From: JAFAXA01 sp963777325
GTDB lineage: Bacteria > Pseudomonadota > Alphaproteobacteria > Acetobacterales > Acetobacteraceae
Length of the DNA: 64,000 nt
Assembly (NCBI GenBank): GCA_963777325.1
Contig: CAVZQE010000009.1
Location: 1 to 64,000 of the forward strand
Direction of reading: 5' to 3'
In this document: one piece after another, positions 17,003 to 25,909 of the stretch
Position numbering within the stretch: the stretch's first letter is position 1
Layout of the letters: each line of letters opens with the position of its first letter
The notes under the pieces: generated by a model
What the model was told of the DNA's origin: nothing
Seen by the model: the letters and a program-made list of their open reading frames with translations, nothing else
Databases searched by the model: none
Made by a program: the position numbers and the translations under genes

Positions 17003-18163
17003 TTACGCGCTCTCGGCGAACAGTTCGCGGCCGATCAGCATGCGGCGAATTTCGCTGGTGCCGGCGCCGATTTCGTAGAGCTTGGCGTCGCGCAGGAGGC
17101 GGCCGGCGGGATAATCGTTGACGTAGCCGTTGCCGCCGAGACACTGGATTGCGTCCAGCGCCATCTGCGTCGCCCGCTCGGCGGCGTAGAGAATCGCGCC
17201 CGCCGCGTCCTTGCGCGTCGTGCGGCCGCGATCGCAGGCGCGCGCGACCGCGTACACATAGGCGCGGCTCGCGCTCAGTGTCGTGTACATGTCGGCGACC
17301 TTGCCCTGAATCAGCTGGAACTCGCCGATCGGCTGCCCGAACTGGCGGCGCTCGTGGATGTAGGGCAGTACGACATCCATGCACGCCTGCATGATGCCGA
17401 TTGGACCGCCGGCCAGCACCGCGCGCTCGTAGTCGAGGCCGCTCATGAGCACGTTGACGCCCTGGCCGACCGCGCCGAGCACGTTCTCCTCCGGCACCTC
17501 GCAATCCTCGAACACAAGCTCGCAGGTATTCGAGCCTCGCATGCCGAGCTTGTCGAGCTTCTGGCCCTTCGTGAATCCCTTGAAGCCGCCTTCGACGATG
17601 AACGCCGTGATGCCGCGCGGTCCGGCGTCCGGCGCGGTCTTCGCATACACGACCACCGTGCTCGCCTCCGGCCCGTTCGTGATCCACATCTTGCTGCCGT
17701 TCAGCACGAAGCGGTCGCCGCGCCGGTCGGCCCGCGTGCGCATGCCGACGACGTCGGACCCCGCGCCCGGCTCGCTCATGGCCAGCGCTCCGGCATGCTC
17801 GCCGCTGATGAGCGCCGGCAGATAGCGCCTTTTCTGGGCGTCGGTGCCATTGCGGTTGATCTGGTTCACGCAGAGATTGGAGTGCGCGCCGTAGGAGAGG
17901 CCGACCGAGGCGGAGGCGCGCGACAGCTCCTCCATCGCGACCACATGCTCGAGATAGCCCATCCCGGCGCCGCCGTACTCCTCGCCGGCGGTGATGCCGA
18001 GCAGTCCGAGATCGCCAAGGCTGCGCCACAAATCGGCGGGAAAGAGGTTCTCCCGGTCGATCTCGGCCGAGCGGGGCGCGATCCTGTCCGCCGCGAAGGC
18101 CTGCACTTCGCGCCGCAGCATATCGACGGTTTCTCCCAGATCGGATTCAAGACCCGGCATCAT
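17003..18163 (-). CDS. liuA: Isovaleryl-CoA dehydrogenase
   Basis: About 386 residues from the ATG at 18163, chosen because GGGGAG lies 6 bp upstream; a TTG at 18205 would add 14 residues. The acyl-CoA dehydrogenase fold shows LAMSEPGAGSDVVGMRTRA, FVLNGSKMWITNGPEAS, KLGMRGSNTCELVFEDCEVP and the C-terminal YEIGAGTSEIRRMLIGREL. The catalytic glutamate lies in SGLDYERAVLAGGP (Glu246), the helix position specific to isovaleryl-CoA dehydrogenase. It oxidises isovaleryl-CoA to 3-methylcrotonyl-CoA with FAD and passes electrons to ETF. First gene of the leucine-degradation operon. Confidence 0.92.
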   Translation of the reverse strand: MMPGLESDLGETVDMLRREVQAFAADRIAPRSAEIDRENLFPADLWRSLGDLGLLGITAGEEYGGAGMGYLEHVVAMEELSRASASVGLSYGAHSNLCVNQINRNGTDAQKRRYLPALISGEHAGALAMSEPGAGSDVVGMRTRADRRGDRFVLNGSKMWITNGPEASTVVVYAKTAPDAGPRGITAFIVEGGFKGFTKGQKLDKLGMRGSNTCELVFEDCEVPEENVLGAVGQGVNVLMSGLDYERAVLAGGPIGIMQACMDVVLPYIHERRQFGQPIGEFQLIQGKVADMYTTLSASRAYVYAVARACDRGRTTRKDAAGAILYAAERATQMALDAIQCLGGNGYVNDYPAGRLLRDAKLYEIGAGTSEIRRMLIGRELFAESA

Positions 18164-18277
18164 GTGCGGCTCCCCAACCGGACGCGGCTCAGGCACTACA
18201 GACAATCGCCCGGTCGCTGTCGAGGGCTGCGGATCGCTGTTTGCGACGGCGGCCTTCTTGAACCGGGCTTCCTCGCG

Positions 18278-18304
18278 GATATATTCCGGTCAGTCCAGTA
18301 TATC
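18278..18304. promoter_or_regulatory. Inverted repeat upstream of the TA pair, possible operator
   Basis: GATATA and TATATC form a perfect inverted repeat with a 15-bp spacer, in AT-rich sequence just before the antitoxin gene at 18322. AbrB/MazE antitoxins commonly bind palindromes in their own promoter. The repeat is short and could instead be part of a -10 region. Confidence 0.3.
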
Positions 18305-18321
18305 TTCAGCGGAACCTCCAG

Positions 18322-18551
18322 ATGCAGGTGTCCAGATGGGCAACAGTCTTGCCGTCCGGCTGCCCGCCGCCGTCGTGGAGGCGCTCCGGTTGCAGGAGGG
18401 CGACGACATCGAACTCTACGTGGCCGATGCGCGGGAGCTTGCGGTCTCGCGCAAGCCCGGTCGCGAGGAACTCCCGAACCGGCTGCGCGCCTTCCGTGGC
18501 CGGCTTCCGGCGGATTTCAAGTTCGACCGGCACGAGGCCAATGGCCGATAG
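18322..18551 (+). pseudogene. AbrB/MazE-type antitoxin, frameshifted
   Basis: The start MQVSRW lies in one frame, and GNSLAVRLPAAVVEALRLQE through DDIELYVADARELAVSRKPG to DFKFDRHEANGR lies in another. The frames meet at a G run at 18338-18340, where one G appears to be missing (a family-typical WGNSLAVRLP results if it is restored). The protein would be about 76 residues: an N-terminal swapped-hairpin AbrB DNA-binding domain and a C-terminal toxin-neutralising tail. It overlaps the PIN toxin gene by 11 bp. Either a decayed module or a homopolymer error. Confidence 0.7.
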
Positions 18552-18935
18552 CTTCTTTGATACCAACGTGCTGCTCTATCTGGCGTCGGACGACGCCCGC
18601 AAGGCGACTGTCGCCGAGGAACTGATTGGGGCGGGCGGCACGATCAGCGTGCAGGTGCTGAACCGCCAATGTCGGCCGGCGCAAGATGGGCCTGGACTGG
18701 ACGGAGACCCACGCGTTCCTGTCGACGATCCGTTCCCTGTTGCCGGTCCTGCCGCTGACAACCGATCTGCACGAGGAAGGACTTAGGCCTTGCCGAACGG
18801 TACGGACTCTCGGTCTGCGACGGCATGATCGCCGGAGCGGCCCTGATCGGGGGTTGCAACCTGCTGTGGTCGGAGGACATGCAGCACGGGATGGTGATCG
18901 AGGGGAGATTGCGCATCCGCGATCCGTTCCGCTGA
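18541..18935 (+). pseudogene. PIN-domain toxin (VapC-like), two frameshifts
   Basis: ATG at 18541 begins ADSFFDTNVLLYLASDDARK with the first PIN aspartate. After ISVQVLN (near 18664) similarity moves to a second frame, MGLDWTETHAFLSTIRSLLP then LPLTTDLHEEGL. Near 18781 it moves to a third frame, GLAERYGLSVCDGMIAGAAL with the conserved acidic residue, then LWSEDMQ and a stop at 18933-18935. At the first break the usual residues between VLN and the next segment are shortened, suggesting a small deletion rather than a single error. About 130 residues if restored, the normal length. PIN toxins are RNases; this copy should be inactive. Confidence 0.7.
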
Positions 18936-18992
18936 CGCGGGCGCAGTCTCTGCTTTGCGGTCCCAATATCGCAAGACAAGAGGGAGAAAACG

Positions 18993-20024
18993 ATGCGAGC
19001 ATTGGTGCTGGAGCGACGCGGCGAGTTGTCGCTGCGGGATGTCGATCTGCCGAGCAGCATCGGTCCCGGGGACGTCAAGGTCAAGGTCGACACGGTCGGC
19101 ATCTGCGGCAGCGACGTGCATTACTACACGCACGGGCGGATCGGCCCGTTCGAGGTGAAGGCGCCGATGGTGCTCGGGCACGAGGCGTCGGGCACGGTGA
19201 TCGGGACCGGCTCTGACGTCAAAGGCCTCAAGGTGGGCGACCGGGTTTGCATGGAGCCGGGCATTCCGGATCTGGCATCGCGCGCCTCCAGGCTCGGCCT
19301 CTACAATGTCGATCCGAGCGTGGTGTTCTGGGCGACGCCGCCGGTGCATGGCTGTCTGGCGCCCGAGGTGGTGCATCCGGCCGCGTTCACCTTCAGGCTG
19401 CCCGAAACGGTCTCGTTCGCCGAGGGCGCGATGGTCGAGCCGTTCGCGGTGGGATTGCAGGCGGCCGTCAAGGCCAGAATCACGCCGGGCGATCTCGCCG
19501 TCGTCACCGGGGCCGGACCGATCGGCATCATGGTGGCGCTCGCGGCGCTCGCGGCGGGGTGCAGCCGCGTACTGATCTCGGATCTGCAGCCGGCGAAGCT
19601 CGAGATCGCGTCCCGTTACCGAGGCGTAACGGGGGTGAATATCCGCGAGCAGTCGCTGGCCGAGCAGGTGGCGCGCGCAAGCGACAACTGGGGCGCGGAC
19701 GTTGTATTCGAGGCGAGCGGCAGCCCGCGCGCCTTCGCCGGCCTGTTCGAGCTGGTCCGGCCGGGCGGCTGCGTCGTTGTGGTCGGGATGCCGATAGAGC
19801 CGGTCGCGCTCGACATCGTGGCGGCGGCGGCCAAGGAAACCCGGATCGAGACCGTCTTTCGCTACGCCAACGTGTTCGACCGGGCGGTCGCGATGATCGC
19901 TTCCGGCAAGGTCGATCTAAAGCCGCTCATCAGCGCGACCTTTCCATTCGAGGAAAGTGTGCAGGCCTTCGAGCGAGCGGCCGAGGGACGTCCCGGGGAC
20001 GTGAAGCTGCAGGTGAAGCTCTGA
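18993..20024 (+). CDS. Zinc-dependent polyol (xylitol/L-iditol-type) dehydrogenase
   Basis: 343 residues with a strong ribosome site (GGGAGAA). The medium-chain dehydrogenase pattern is clear: GICGSDVHYYTHGRIGPF with catalytic zinc ligands Cys and, further on, GHEASG (His, Glu), and the NAD-binding motif VVTGAGPIGIMVALAALAAG. ATPPVHGCLAPEVVHPAAF is typical of sorbitol/xylitol dehydrogenases. The structural-zinc four-Cys lobe is absent; only scattered residues occur in that region, as in some bacterial polyol dehydrogenases. It would oxidise a polyol to a ketose (xylitol to xylulose fits the adjacent xylB). It converges on the mannitol dehydrogenase gene, 13 bp away. Confidence 0.87.
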   Translation: MRALVLERRGELSLRDVDLPSSIGPGDVKVKVDTVGICGSDVHYYTHGRIGPFEVKAPMVLGHEASGTVIGTGSDVKGLKVGDRVCMEPGIPDLASRASRLGLYNVDPSVVFWATPPVHGCLAPEVVHPAAFTFRLPETVSFAEGAMVEPFAVGLQAAVKARITPGDLAVVTGAGPIGIMVALAALAAGCSRVLISDLQPAKLEIASRYRGVTGVNIREQSLAEQVARASDNWGADVVFEASGSPRAFAGLFELVRPGGCVVVVGMPIEPVALDIVAAAAKETRIETVFRYANVFDRAVAMIASGKVDLKPLISATFPFEESVQAFERAAEGRPGDVKLQVKL

Positions 20025-20037
20025 ACCGGCCGGAGCT

Positions 20038-21519
20038 TCAGAAACTCAGCTCGGAGGCGGCGCGCTGCAGCGTGGCGCGCGCGCCGACGTCATAGAGCGA
20101 GGACAGCCATTTCTCCACGGCCGCGATCAGGCGCGGATCGCGGCCGATGCCGCCGAACAGCTGGTCAATCGAGAGCAGCGGCCGCGGATCGCCGTCGCCC
20201 TCCTTCGCCTTCTCGGCCAGCAGCGGTGCGAGCGGGTGACGCACGTCGATCGGCTGACCCTGTTCGTCCACGCCGCGCACGCGCCGCATCCAGGCGGCGA
20301 GCGCGAGCGACAGTAGCTCGACGCTGCTGCCGGACTTGAGGCAGTCGCGGATCGGATCGACCAGCACGTTCAGCGGCGCGTCGGTGTTCACGCGCTCGAC
20401 CGTGTCCTTGATCTTGTCGTTCGAGAAGCGCTCGATCAGGGTGCGCTTATATCGAGGGATGTCGATCCCTGGCACCGGCATGAGCGTCGGGCCGGTCTCG
20501 CGATCCATCAGCGCCGCCATGTGACGCGCGATCAGCGGGTCGGCCATCGCCTCGTCGATCGTGGCGTATCCCGAGAGCCGGCCGAGACCCGAGACGGCGA
20601 GATGGCTGCCGTTCAGCAGCCGCAGCTTCATGAACTCGTACGGCGTGACGTCTTGGACGAACTGCGCGCCGACATCCTCCCAGGCGGGACGGCCCTGGAC
20701 GAACTTGTCCTCAATCACCCATTGCGTGAATGTTTCCGAGAACACGGGCCACGCGTCGGCGACATTATATTTTTTGGCAAGCTCGGCCACGTCGTCGGGC
20801 GAGGTGACGGGCGTGATGCGATCGACCATCGTGTTCGGAAACGACGCGTGCTCCTCGATCCAGCGCGCAAGCTCGGGATCGCGACGCTCGGCGAGCGCCA
20901 TCACGGCCGCGCGCAGGACGTTGCCGTTGTGCTGAATGTTGTCGCAGGTTATGGCGGTGAAAGCGACGCCGCCGCCGTCCCGCCGCCGCCGGTACGCTTC
21001 CACGATGATGCCGATGGCGCTCTTCGGCTGGGCCGGGTCGGCGAGATCCTGCCGGATCAGCGCGTTATCGAAATCGAGCTGCTTTGTCGACCGGTTCAGG
21101 CAGTAGCCGTGCTCCGTCACGGTCAGGCTGACGATTCGGATGCGGGGATCGTCGATGGCGTCCAGCAGCTCCGACGAAGAGTCGCCCGCGTAGATCACGC
21201 GCACCACCGAGCCGATGATCGCGGCCCGCTCCTCCGTCCCGCTGCGCTCGACCAGTGTGTAGAGCCCGTCCTGCGGACCGAGGCTGTCACGCATCCGCTT
21301 GTCAGCCGGAAGGATGCCGGCGCCGATGATGCCCCAGTCCCGCATGTCGGGCCTGAGCTCCATCAGCTCGTGAGTGTAGCGGGCCATGTGCGCGCGATGA
21401 AACCCGCCGAGGCCGAGATGCACGATGCCGGGCGTGATCGTGGCCGGGTCGTATGCCGGGACGCGGATCGAGGCGGCGAGTTGCTTCAGGTTGGCGCGGT
21501 TGAGCGCGGTCGCGGTCAT
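20038..21519 (-). CDS. mtlK: Mannitol 2-dehydrogenase (long-chain polyol dehydrogenase family)
   Basis: 493 residues from the ATG at 21519, preceded by GGAGG, which overlaps the xylB stop. Family features: VHLGLGGFHRAHMARYTHEL at the N-terminus (NAD-binding), DNIQHNGNVLRAAVM, FPNTMVDRITPVT, and the catalytic KLRLLNGSHLAVSGLGRL block (Lys, Asn, His). It interconverts mannitol (or a related hexitol/pentitol) and fructose with NAD in the cytoplasm. It is the last gene of the polyol ABC transporter-xylB operon. The exact polyol cannot be told from sequence. Confidence 0.9.
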   Translation of the reverse strand: MTATALNRANLKQLAASIRVPAYDPATITPGIVHLGLGGFHRAHMARYTHELMELRPDMRDWGIIGAGILPADKRMRDSLGPQDGLYTLVERSGTEERAAIIGSVVRVIYAGDSSSELLDAIDDPRIRIVSLTVTEHGYCLNRSTKQLDFDNALIRQDLADPAQPKSAIGIIVEAYRRRRDGGGVAFTAITCDNIQHNGNVLRAAVMALAERRDPELARWIEEHASFPNTMVDRITPVTSPDDVAELAKKYNVADAWPVFSETFTQWVIEDKFVQGRPAWEDVGAQFVQDVTPYEFMKLRLLNGSHLAVSGLGRLSGYATIDEAMADPLIARHMAALMDRETGPTLMPVPGIDIPRYKRTLIERFSNDKIKDTVERVNTDAPLNVLVDPIRDCLKSGSSVELLSLALAAWMRRVRGVDEQGQPIDVRHPLAPLLAEKAKEGDGDPRPLLSIDQLFGGIGRDPRLIAAVEKWLSSLYDVGARATLQRAASELSF

Positions 21520-21532
21520 CTGTGGATGCCTC

Positions 21533-22988
21533 CTACGGGAGCGCGCGGGCGAGAGCGGGATAGAGGGCGCGGTAGCGGGCAAGCCGCTCCGCATAGGCCT
21601 GAGCGAGCGCCGGGTCCGGTTCGACCGTTTCGATACGCGCCGGCTTCGTGCAGACCGTTTCGGGCGCTTCTCCCGTTGCCGCCAGCCGGGCGAGCCGGGC
21701 CGCCCCGAACGCGCCGCCATACTCGCCTTCCGCCAGCAGATGCAGCGGAATGCCAAGCACCGAGGCGATGATCGCGACCCAGGCGCGGCTGCGCGAGCCA
21801 CCGCCGATCACGTCCGCCTCCGTGATCCGGGTGCCGGAGGCGGCGAGCGCGTCGAAGCAGTCTCCGAACGAGAAGGCGACGCCCTCCAGCACCGCCTGCG
21901 TCATGGCCGCGCGGTTGGTGTCCTGCGACAGCCCGGCGAACGCCCCCCGGATGGCGCCGTCGTTGTGCGGGGTACGCTCGCCCGAGAGATAGGGCAGGAA
22001 CAGCGTCGTCGCCTCCGCGCGCGGCGCGCCCATCTCGGCGAGCAGCGCCGTTTCCGAAATCCCGGTGACATGCGCCCACCAGCCGAACGAAGCCGCGGCC
22101 GACAGCGTGACGCCCATCTGGTGCCACGTCGCGGGCAAGGCATGGCAGAACGCATGCACCGCCGCCTGCGGGAAAGGGATGAAACGGTCCGTCGTCGCCC
22201 AGAGCACGCCGGACGTTCCCAGCGACACGAAGGCGCTGCCCGGCGCGATCGCGCCGAGGCCGACCGCGCCCGCCGCGTTGTCGCCCGCACTCCCCGCGAC
22301 CACGACCCGCCCGGTGATGCCCCAGCGTGCCGCCAGATCCGGCAGCAGCGTGCCGGCGGGCGCGTTGCCCTCGACGAGACGCGGCATGGCGTCGCGGGTC
22401 AGGCCGGTCGCTTCCAGAGCGGCGTCCGACCAATCGCGCGCGCCGACATCGAGCCAGAGCGTGCCGGATGCGTCCGACATATCCTCGATCCGCTCGCCGG
22501 TCAGACGCAGGCGCACCCACGCCTTCGGCAGCAGCACATGCGCGAACTCGGGCAAAGATGTGCGGTTCGTGCCGGCGCACCCACAGCAGCTTCGGCGCGG
22601 TAAAGCCGGGCATGGCGATGTTGCCCGTGACCTGCCGCAACGACGGGAAGGCCTCTTCCAGTTCGCGGCACTCGGCCGTCGCGCGCACGTCGTTCCACAG
22701 GATCGCCGGCCGCAGGACCGTATCGGCCGCGTCCAGCAGCACGGCGCCGTGCATCTGGCCGGACAGGCCGATGCCGCGCAGGGAAGCGACGGCGCCGGGC
22801 TGTTCCGCCCGCAGCGCATCGACCGTCTCGAGCAGCGCCTGCCACCAATCCTCGGGACTCTGTTCGCTGTGCCCGGCGGCCGGGCGGGAGATCGGCAGCC
22901 CCCTTGTGGCGCTCGCAACAACGCGCTGCGCGTCGTCCACCAGCAACGCCTTGACCGAAGACGTCCCGAAGTCGAGCCCGAGATACAT
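21533..22988 (-). pseudogene. xylB: Xylulokinase, frameshifted
   Basis: The start MYLGLDFGTSSVKALLVDD (ATP-binding FGGY motif) lies in one frame and continues through GIGLSGQMHGAVLLDAAD and LRPAILWNDVRATAE to HEPHIFA. Near 22556 the match moves to another frame with LPEFAHVLLPKAWVRLRLTG, DASGTLWLDVGARDWSD, GSAFVSLGTSGVLWATTD, FLPYLSGERTPHND and VIGGGSRSRAWVAI. Restored, it is about 485 residues, the usual length. Xylulokinase phosphorylates D-xylulose for the pentose phosphate pathway. A one-base insertion explains the break. Because all other genes of the operon are intact, an assembly error is as likely as a mutation. Confidence 0.8.
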
Positions 22989-22995
22989 CGCCGCG

Positions 22996-24099
22996 TCAGG
23001 CGGCCAGGGGATGGCGCTCGAGATGCGGCAGGGCGCGCCCTGCCTCGTTGAACACGTGACACGAATCGCCGTCCGCCGACAGACGCACCTGTTGATGCGG
23101 CCGGGTCTCGTCGCTGCCTTCGAGCTGCACGATCACGGTCTGACCGCCCGAAAGCGTGACGTGCAGCAAGGTGAGGCCGCCCAGCCGTTCGGCCAGCAGC
23201 ACCTCGCCGGCCAGTTGGCCGCTCGGGTCCACCCGCATCGCCTCGGGTCGGATGCCGAGCGTGACCGCATTGCCCGGCGCGCCGTCCGACGCATCCGCCG
23301 GCACGATCACCCGCGCGCCGTCGTCAAGATCGACGGCGACGCCGGTGCGGTCGGCGCCCGCGATGTGGGCCGGCAGCATGTTCATGCGCGGCGAGCCGAT
23401 GAAGCCCGCGACGAACAGATTGGCCGGATGGTGATACAGTTCGAGCGGCGAGCCGACCTGCTCCACGATCCCCGCCTGCAGCACCACGATCTTGTCGGCC
23501 ATCGTCATGGCCTCGATCTGATCGTGGGTCACGTAGATCATCGTCGCCGCCAGCTCCTCGTGCAGCCGCGCGAGCTCGATGCGCATCTGCCCGCGCAGCG
23601 CCGCGTCGAGATTGGAGAGCGGCTCATCGAACAGGAACACGCGCGGATTCCGCACGATCGAGCGGCCGATCGCCACCCGCTGACGCTGCCCGCCGGACAG
23701 CTCCCTCGGCGTACGCTCGAGATAGGGGCCGAGCTGCAGGATGCGCGCCGCCTCGTCCACCTTACGGTTGCGCTCCTCCTTGGACACGCCCGCGAGCTTC
23801 AGCGCGAACGCCATGTTGTTGCGCACCGTCATATGCGGGTAGAGCGCGTAGGATTGAAAGACCATGGCGAGGCCGCGATCCGCCGGGCCGACATCGTTGA
23901 CGCGCTTGCCGTCGATCAGCAGGTCACCGGAGGTGATCTCCTCCAATCCCGCGATCATGCGCAACAGGGTCGATTTACCGCAGCCGGACGGTCCGACGAA
24001 GACGACGAATTCCTGATCCGCGACGTCGAGATTGACGCCCTTTATGGTCTCGACCGGGCCGAAGCTCTTGCGGATGTTCCGGAGGGCTACCGTTGCCAT
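22996..24099 (-). CDS. Polyol/sugar ABC transporter ATP-binding subunit (MalK/UgpC family)
   Basis: 367 residues. Walker A GPSGCGKSTLLRMIAGL, Q-loop MVFQSYALYPHMTVRNN, signature LSGGQRQRVAIGRSIVRNP, Walker B VFLFDEPLSNLDAALR, and the switch histidine in IYVTHDQIEAMTM are all present. A C-terminal regulatory TOBE domain (about 240-367) includes LGIRPEAM. It energises import through the two permeases encoded directly upstream (13 and then 4 bp spacing). It is 7 bp from xylB. The operon content points to mannitol, sorbitol or xylitol as cargo. Confidence 0.92.
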   Translation of the reverse strand: MATVALRNIRKSFGPVETIKGVNLDVADQEFVVFVGPSGCGKSTLLRMIAGLEEITSGDLLIDGKRVNDVGPADRGLAMVFQSYALYPHMTVRNNMAFALKLAGVSKEERNRKVDEAARILQLGPYLERTPRELSGGQRQRVAIGRSIVRNPRVFLFDEPLSNLDAALRGQMRIELARLHEELAATMIYVTHDQIEAMTMADKIVVLQAGIVEQVGSPLELYHHPANLFVAGFIGSPRMNMLPAHIAGADRTGVAVDLDDGARVIVPADASDGAPGNAVTLGIRPEAMRVDPSGQLAGEVLLAERLGGLTLLHVTLSGGQTVIVQLEGSDETRPHQQVRLSADGDSCHVFNEAGRALPHLERHPLAA

Positions 24100-24111
24100 G
24101 CCATCTATCTC

Positions 24112-24933
24112 CTACTTCACCGCACCGAAGGTCAGGCCGCGCACCAGCTGCCGCTGGCTGAGCCAGCCGAAGATGAGGATCGGCGCGACCGCGATCGTGG
24201 ACGCCGCCGATAGTTTTGAAAAGAACAACCCCTGGGGACTGGAGAACGACGCGATGAACGTCGTCAGCGGCGCCGCCACCGAGGACGTCAGGTTGAGGCT
24301 CCAGAATGCCTCGTTCCAGCACAGGATCAGCGACAGCAGGCCCGTGGACGCGATGCCCGGCAGGGTCAACGGCAGCAGGAGATAGCGCATTTCCGCCCAC
24401 ACCCCGGCTCCGTCCATCCGGCCGGCTTCCAGGATTTCGTTCGGCATCTCCTTGAAGAAGGTGAACAGCATCCAGACGACGATCGGCAGGTTCATCAGCG
24501 CATAGATGATGACGAGGCCGATGCGCGTGTCGAGCAGGTCCAGCCAGATGAATATCAGGTAGATCGGCACCAGCACGCCCACGGGCGGCAGCATCTTGGT
24601 GGACAGCATCCATAGCAGGGTTCCGCGCGTGCGGTGCGTCGGGTGGAAGGCCATCGCGTAGGCGGCCGGAACCGAGAAGGCGAGCGCGAGCAGCGTGCCG
24701 CCGACCGAGATGATGACGCTGTTCAGCGCGAAGTGAACGTAGTTGGCCTGAGCCTGCACCTCCTGGTAGCCGGCAAGCGTCGGATGCCAGACGAACAGCG
24801 GCGGCGTCACGATCGCATCCGTCTCGGTCTTGAAGCTCGTCATCACCATCCAGATGATCGGGAAGGCGAGCAGCAGGGCCACGACCCAGCCGACGATCGT
24901 GATGACGACGCGCTTGGCGACACTGTCCCGCAT
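24112..24933 (-). CDS. Polyol ABC transporter permease (MalG type)
   Basis: 273 residues with six predicted membrane helices, starting with VVITIVGWVVALLLAFPIIW. VMTSFKTETDAI follows the first helix, as in MalG/UgpE permeases. The EAA loop reads EILEAGRMDGAGVWAEMRYL and couples to the ATPase. The late hydrophobic block (GIASTGLLSLILCWNEAFWS) and KLSAASTIAVAPILIFGWL complete the fold. Inner-membrane component paired with the MalF-type gene 3 bp upstream. Confidence 0.9.
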   Translation of the reverse strand: MRDSVAKRVVITIVGWVVALLLAFPIIWMVMTSFKTETDAIVTPPLFVWHPTLAGYQEVQAQANYVHFALNSVIISVGGTLLALAFSVPAAYAMAFHPTHRTRGTLLWMLSTKMLPPVGVLVPIYLIFIWLDLLDTRIGLVIIYALMNLPIVVWMLFTFFKEMPNEILEAGRMDGAGVWAEMRYLLLPLTLPGIASTGLLSLILCWNEAFWSLNLTSSVAAPLTTFIASFSSPQGLFFSKLSAASTIAVAPILIFGWLSQRQLVRGLTFGAVK

Positions 24934-24936
24934 GGC

Positions 24937-25845
24937 TCAGACCTCCAGGTTCCGGGCGATGCTGCGCACGAGGAAGAAGGCGACGATGTTGGCGAGAAGA
25001 ATGGCGACGATGCCGCCCGCCGATGCACCGCCGACGTCGAATTGCAGCAGGGCGCGGGCATAGATCAGGAAGGCGAGATTGGTGGTCGCATTGCCCGGAC
25101 CGCCCGCCGTGGTCACGAAGATCTCGGCGAAGATCGACAGCAGGAAGATCGTCTCGATCATCACGACGACGCTGATCGCGCGCCGCAGATGCGGCAGCGT
25201 GATGTAGAAGAACTGCGCGATCGCCCCCGCCCCGTCCATCCGCGCTGCCTCCCGTTGCTCGTTGTCGAGCGACTGCACAGCGGTCAGCAGGATCAGCAGG
25301 GCGAAAGGCAGCCACTCCCAGGACACGATGATGATGACCGAGAGCATCGGGTCGTCGGCAAACCAGTCGATCGGGGTGAGGCCGAAGCTGCGGGCGATCC
25401 AGCCGAAGATGCCGTAGATCGGGTGCATCATCAGGTTCTTCCAGATGAGTGCCGCGACCGTCGGCATGACGAAGAACGGCGCGATCGCCAGCAGCCGCGC
25501 GACGCCCTGCCCCGGGAAGTTCTGGTCGAACAGCACGGCCAGCAGCGTGCCGCCGACGACCGTGATGATGAGCACCGAACCGAGCAGGATCACGGTGTTG
25601 ATCAGCGACACCCAGAAATCCGGGTCCGTTACCAGGTAATAGTAATTGTCCCATCCCGCCCAGCCGGTGATGGCGGGGTTCATCAGGTTGTAGTTGCGGA
25701 AGGAGAACCATACGGTCAGCACGAGAGGCACGATCATCCAGATCAGCAGAACGCCGACTGCCGGCGCGATTAGCGGCAGCATGCTGGGCGTGCGCGACGT
25801 CTCTGATACCGGGGGGGGCTGAACGACGGTGGTTGCGGATGACAT
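24937..25845 (-). CDS. Polyol ABC transporter permease (MalF type)
   Basis: 302 residues. A cytoplasmic N-terminus is followed by LPLIAPAVGVLLIWMIVPLV and five further helices. The EAA loop reads NEQREAARMDGAGAIAQFFY. TTAGGPGNATTNLAFLIYAR is the GGP motif usual in MalF-type sugar permeases. It lies between the binding-protein gene (64 bp upstream, with a strong hairpin in the gap) and the MalG-type gene (3 bp). It probably forms a heterodimer with the latter. Confidence 0.9.
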   Translation of the reverse strand: MSSATTVVQPPPVSETSRTPSMLPLIAPAVGVLLIWMIVPLVLTVWFSFRNYNLMNPAITGWAGWDNYYYLVTDPDFWVSLINTVILLGSVLIITVVGGTLLAVLFDQNFPGQGVARLLAIAPFFVMPTVAALIWKNLMMHPIYGIFGWIARSFGLTPIDWFADDPMLSVIIIVSWEWLPFALLILLTAVQSLDNEQREAARMDGAGAIAQFFYITLPHLRRAISVVVMIETIFLLSIFAEIFVTTAGGPGNATTNLAFLIYARALLQFDVGGASAGGIVAILLANIVAFFLVRSIARNLEV

Positions 25846-25865
25846 CGTTCCTCCGTCTGCGTCGT

Positions 25866-25893
25866 CCCAGCCCTGGAGACGTCCAGGGCTGGG
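25866..25893 (-). other. Strong stem-loop between binding-protein and permease genes
   Basis: CCCAGCCCTGGA and TCCAGGGCTGGG form a perfect 12-bp stem with a 4-base loop (GACG). It lies in the 64-bp gap after the binding-protein stop (25910) and before the permease start (25845). No U-tract follows on the transcribed strand, so it is more likely a processing or RNA-stabilising hairpin, or a partial attenuator, than a simple terminator. Such hairpins let binding-protein mRNA accumulate above membrane-component mRNA. Confidence 0.7.
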
Positions 25894-25909
25894 TTAGGCT
25901 TGCGTCAGC

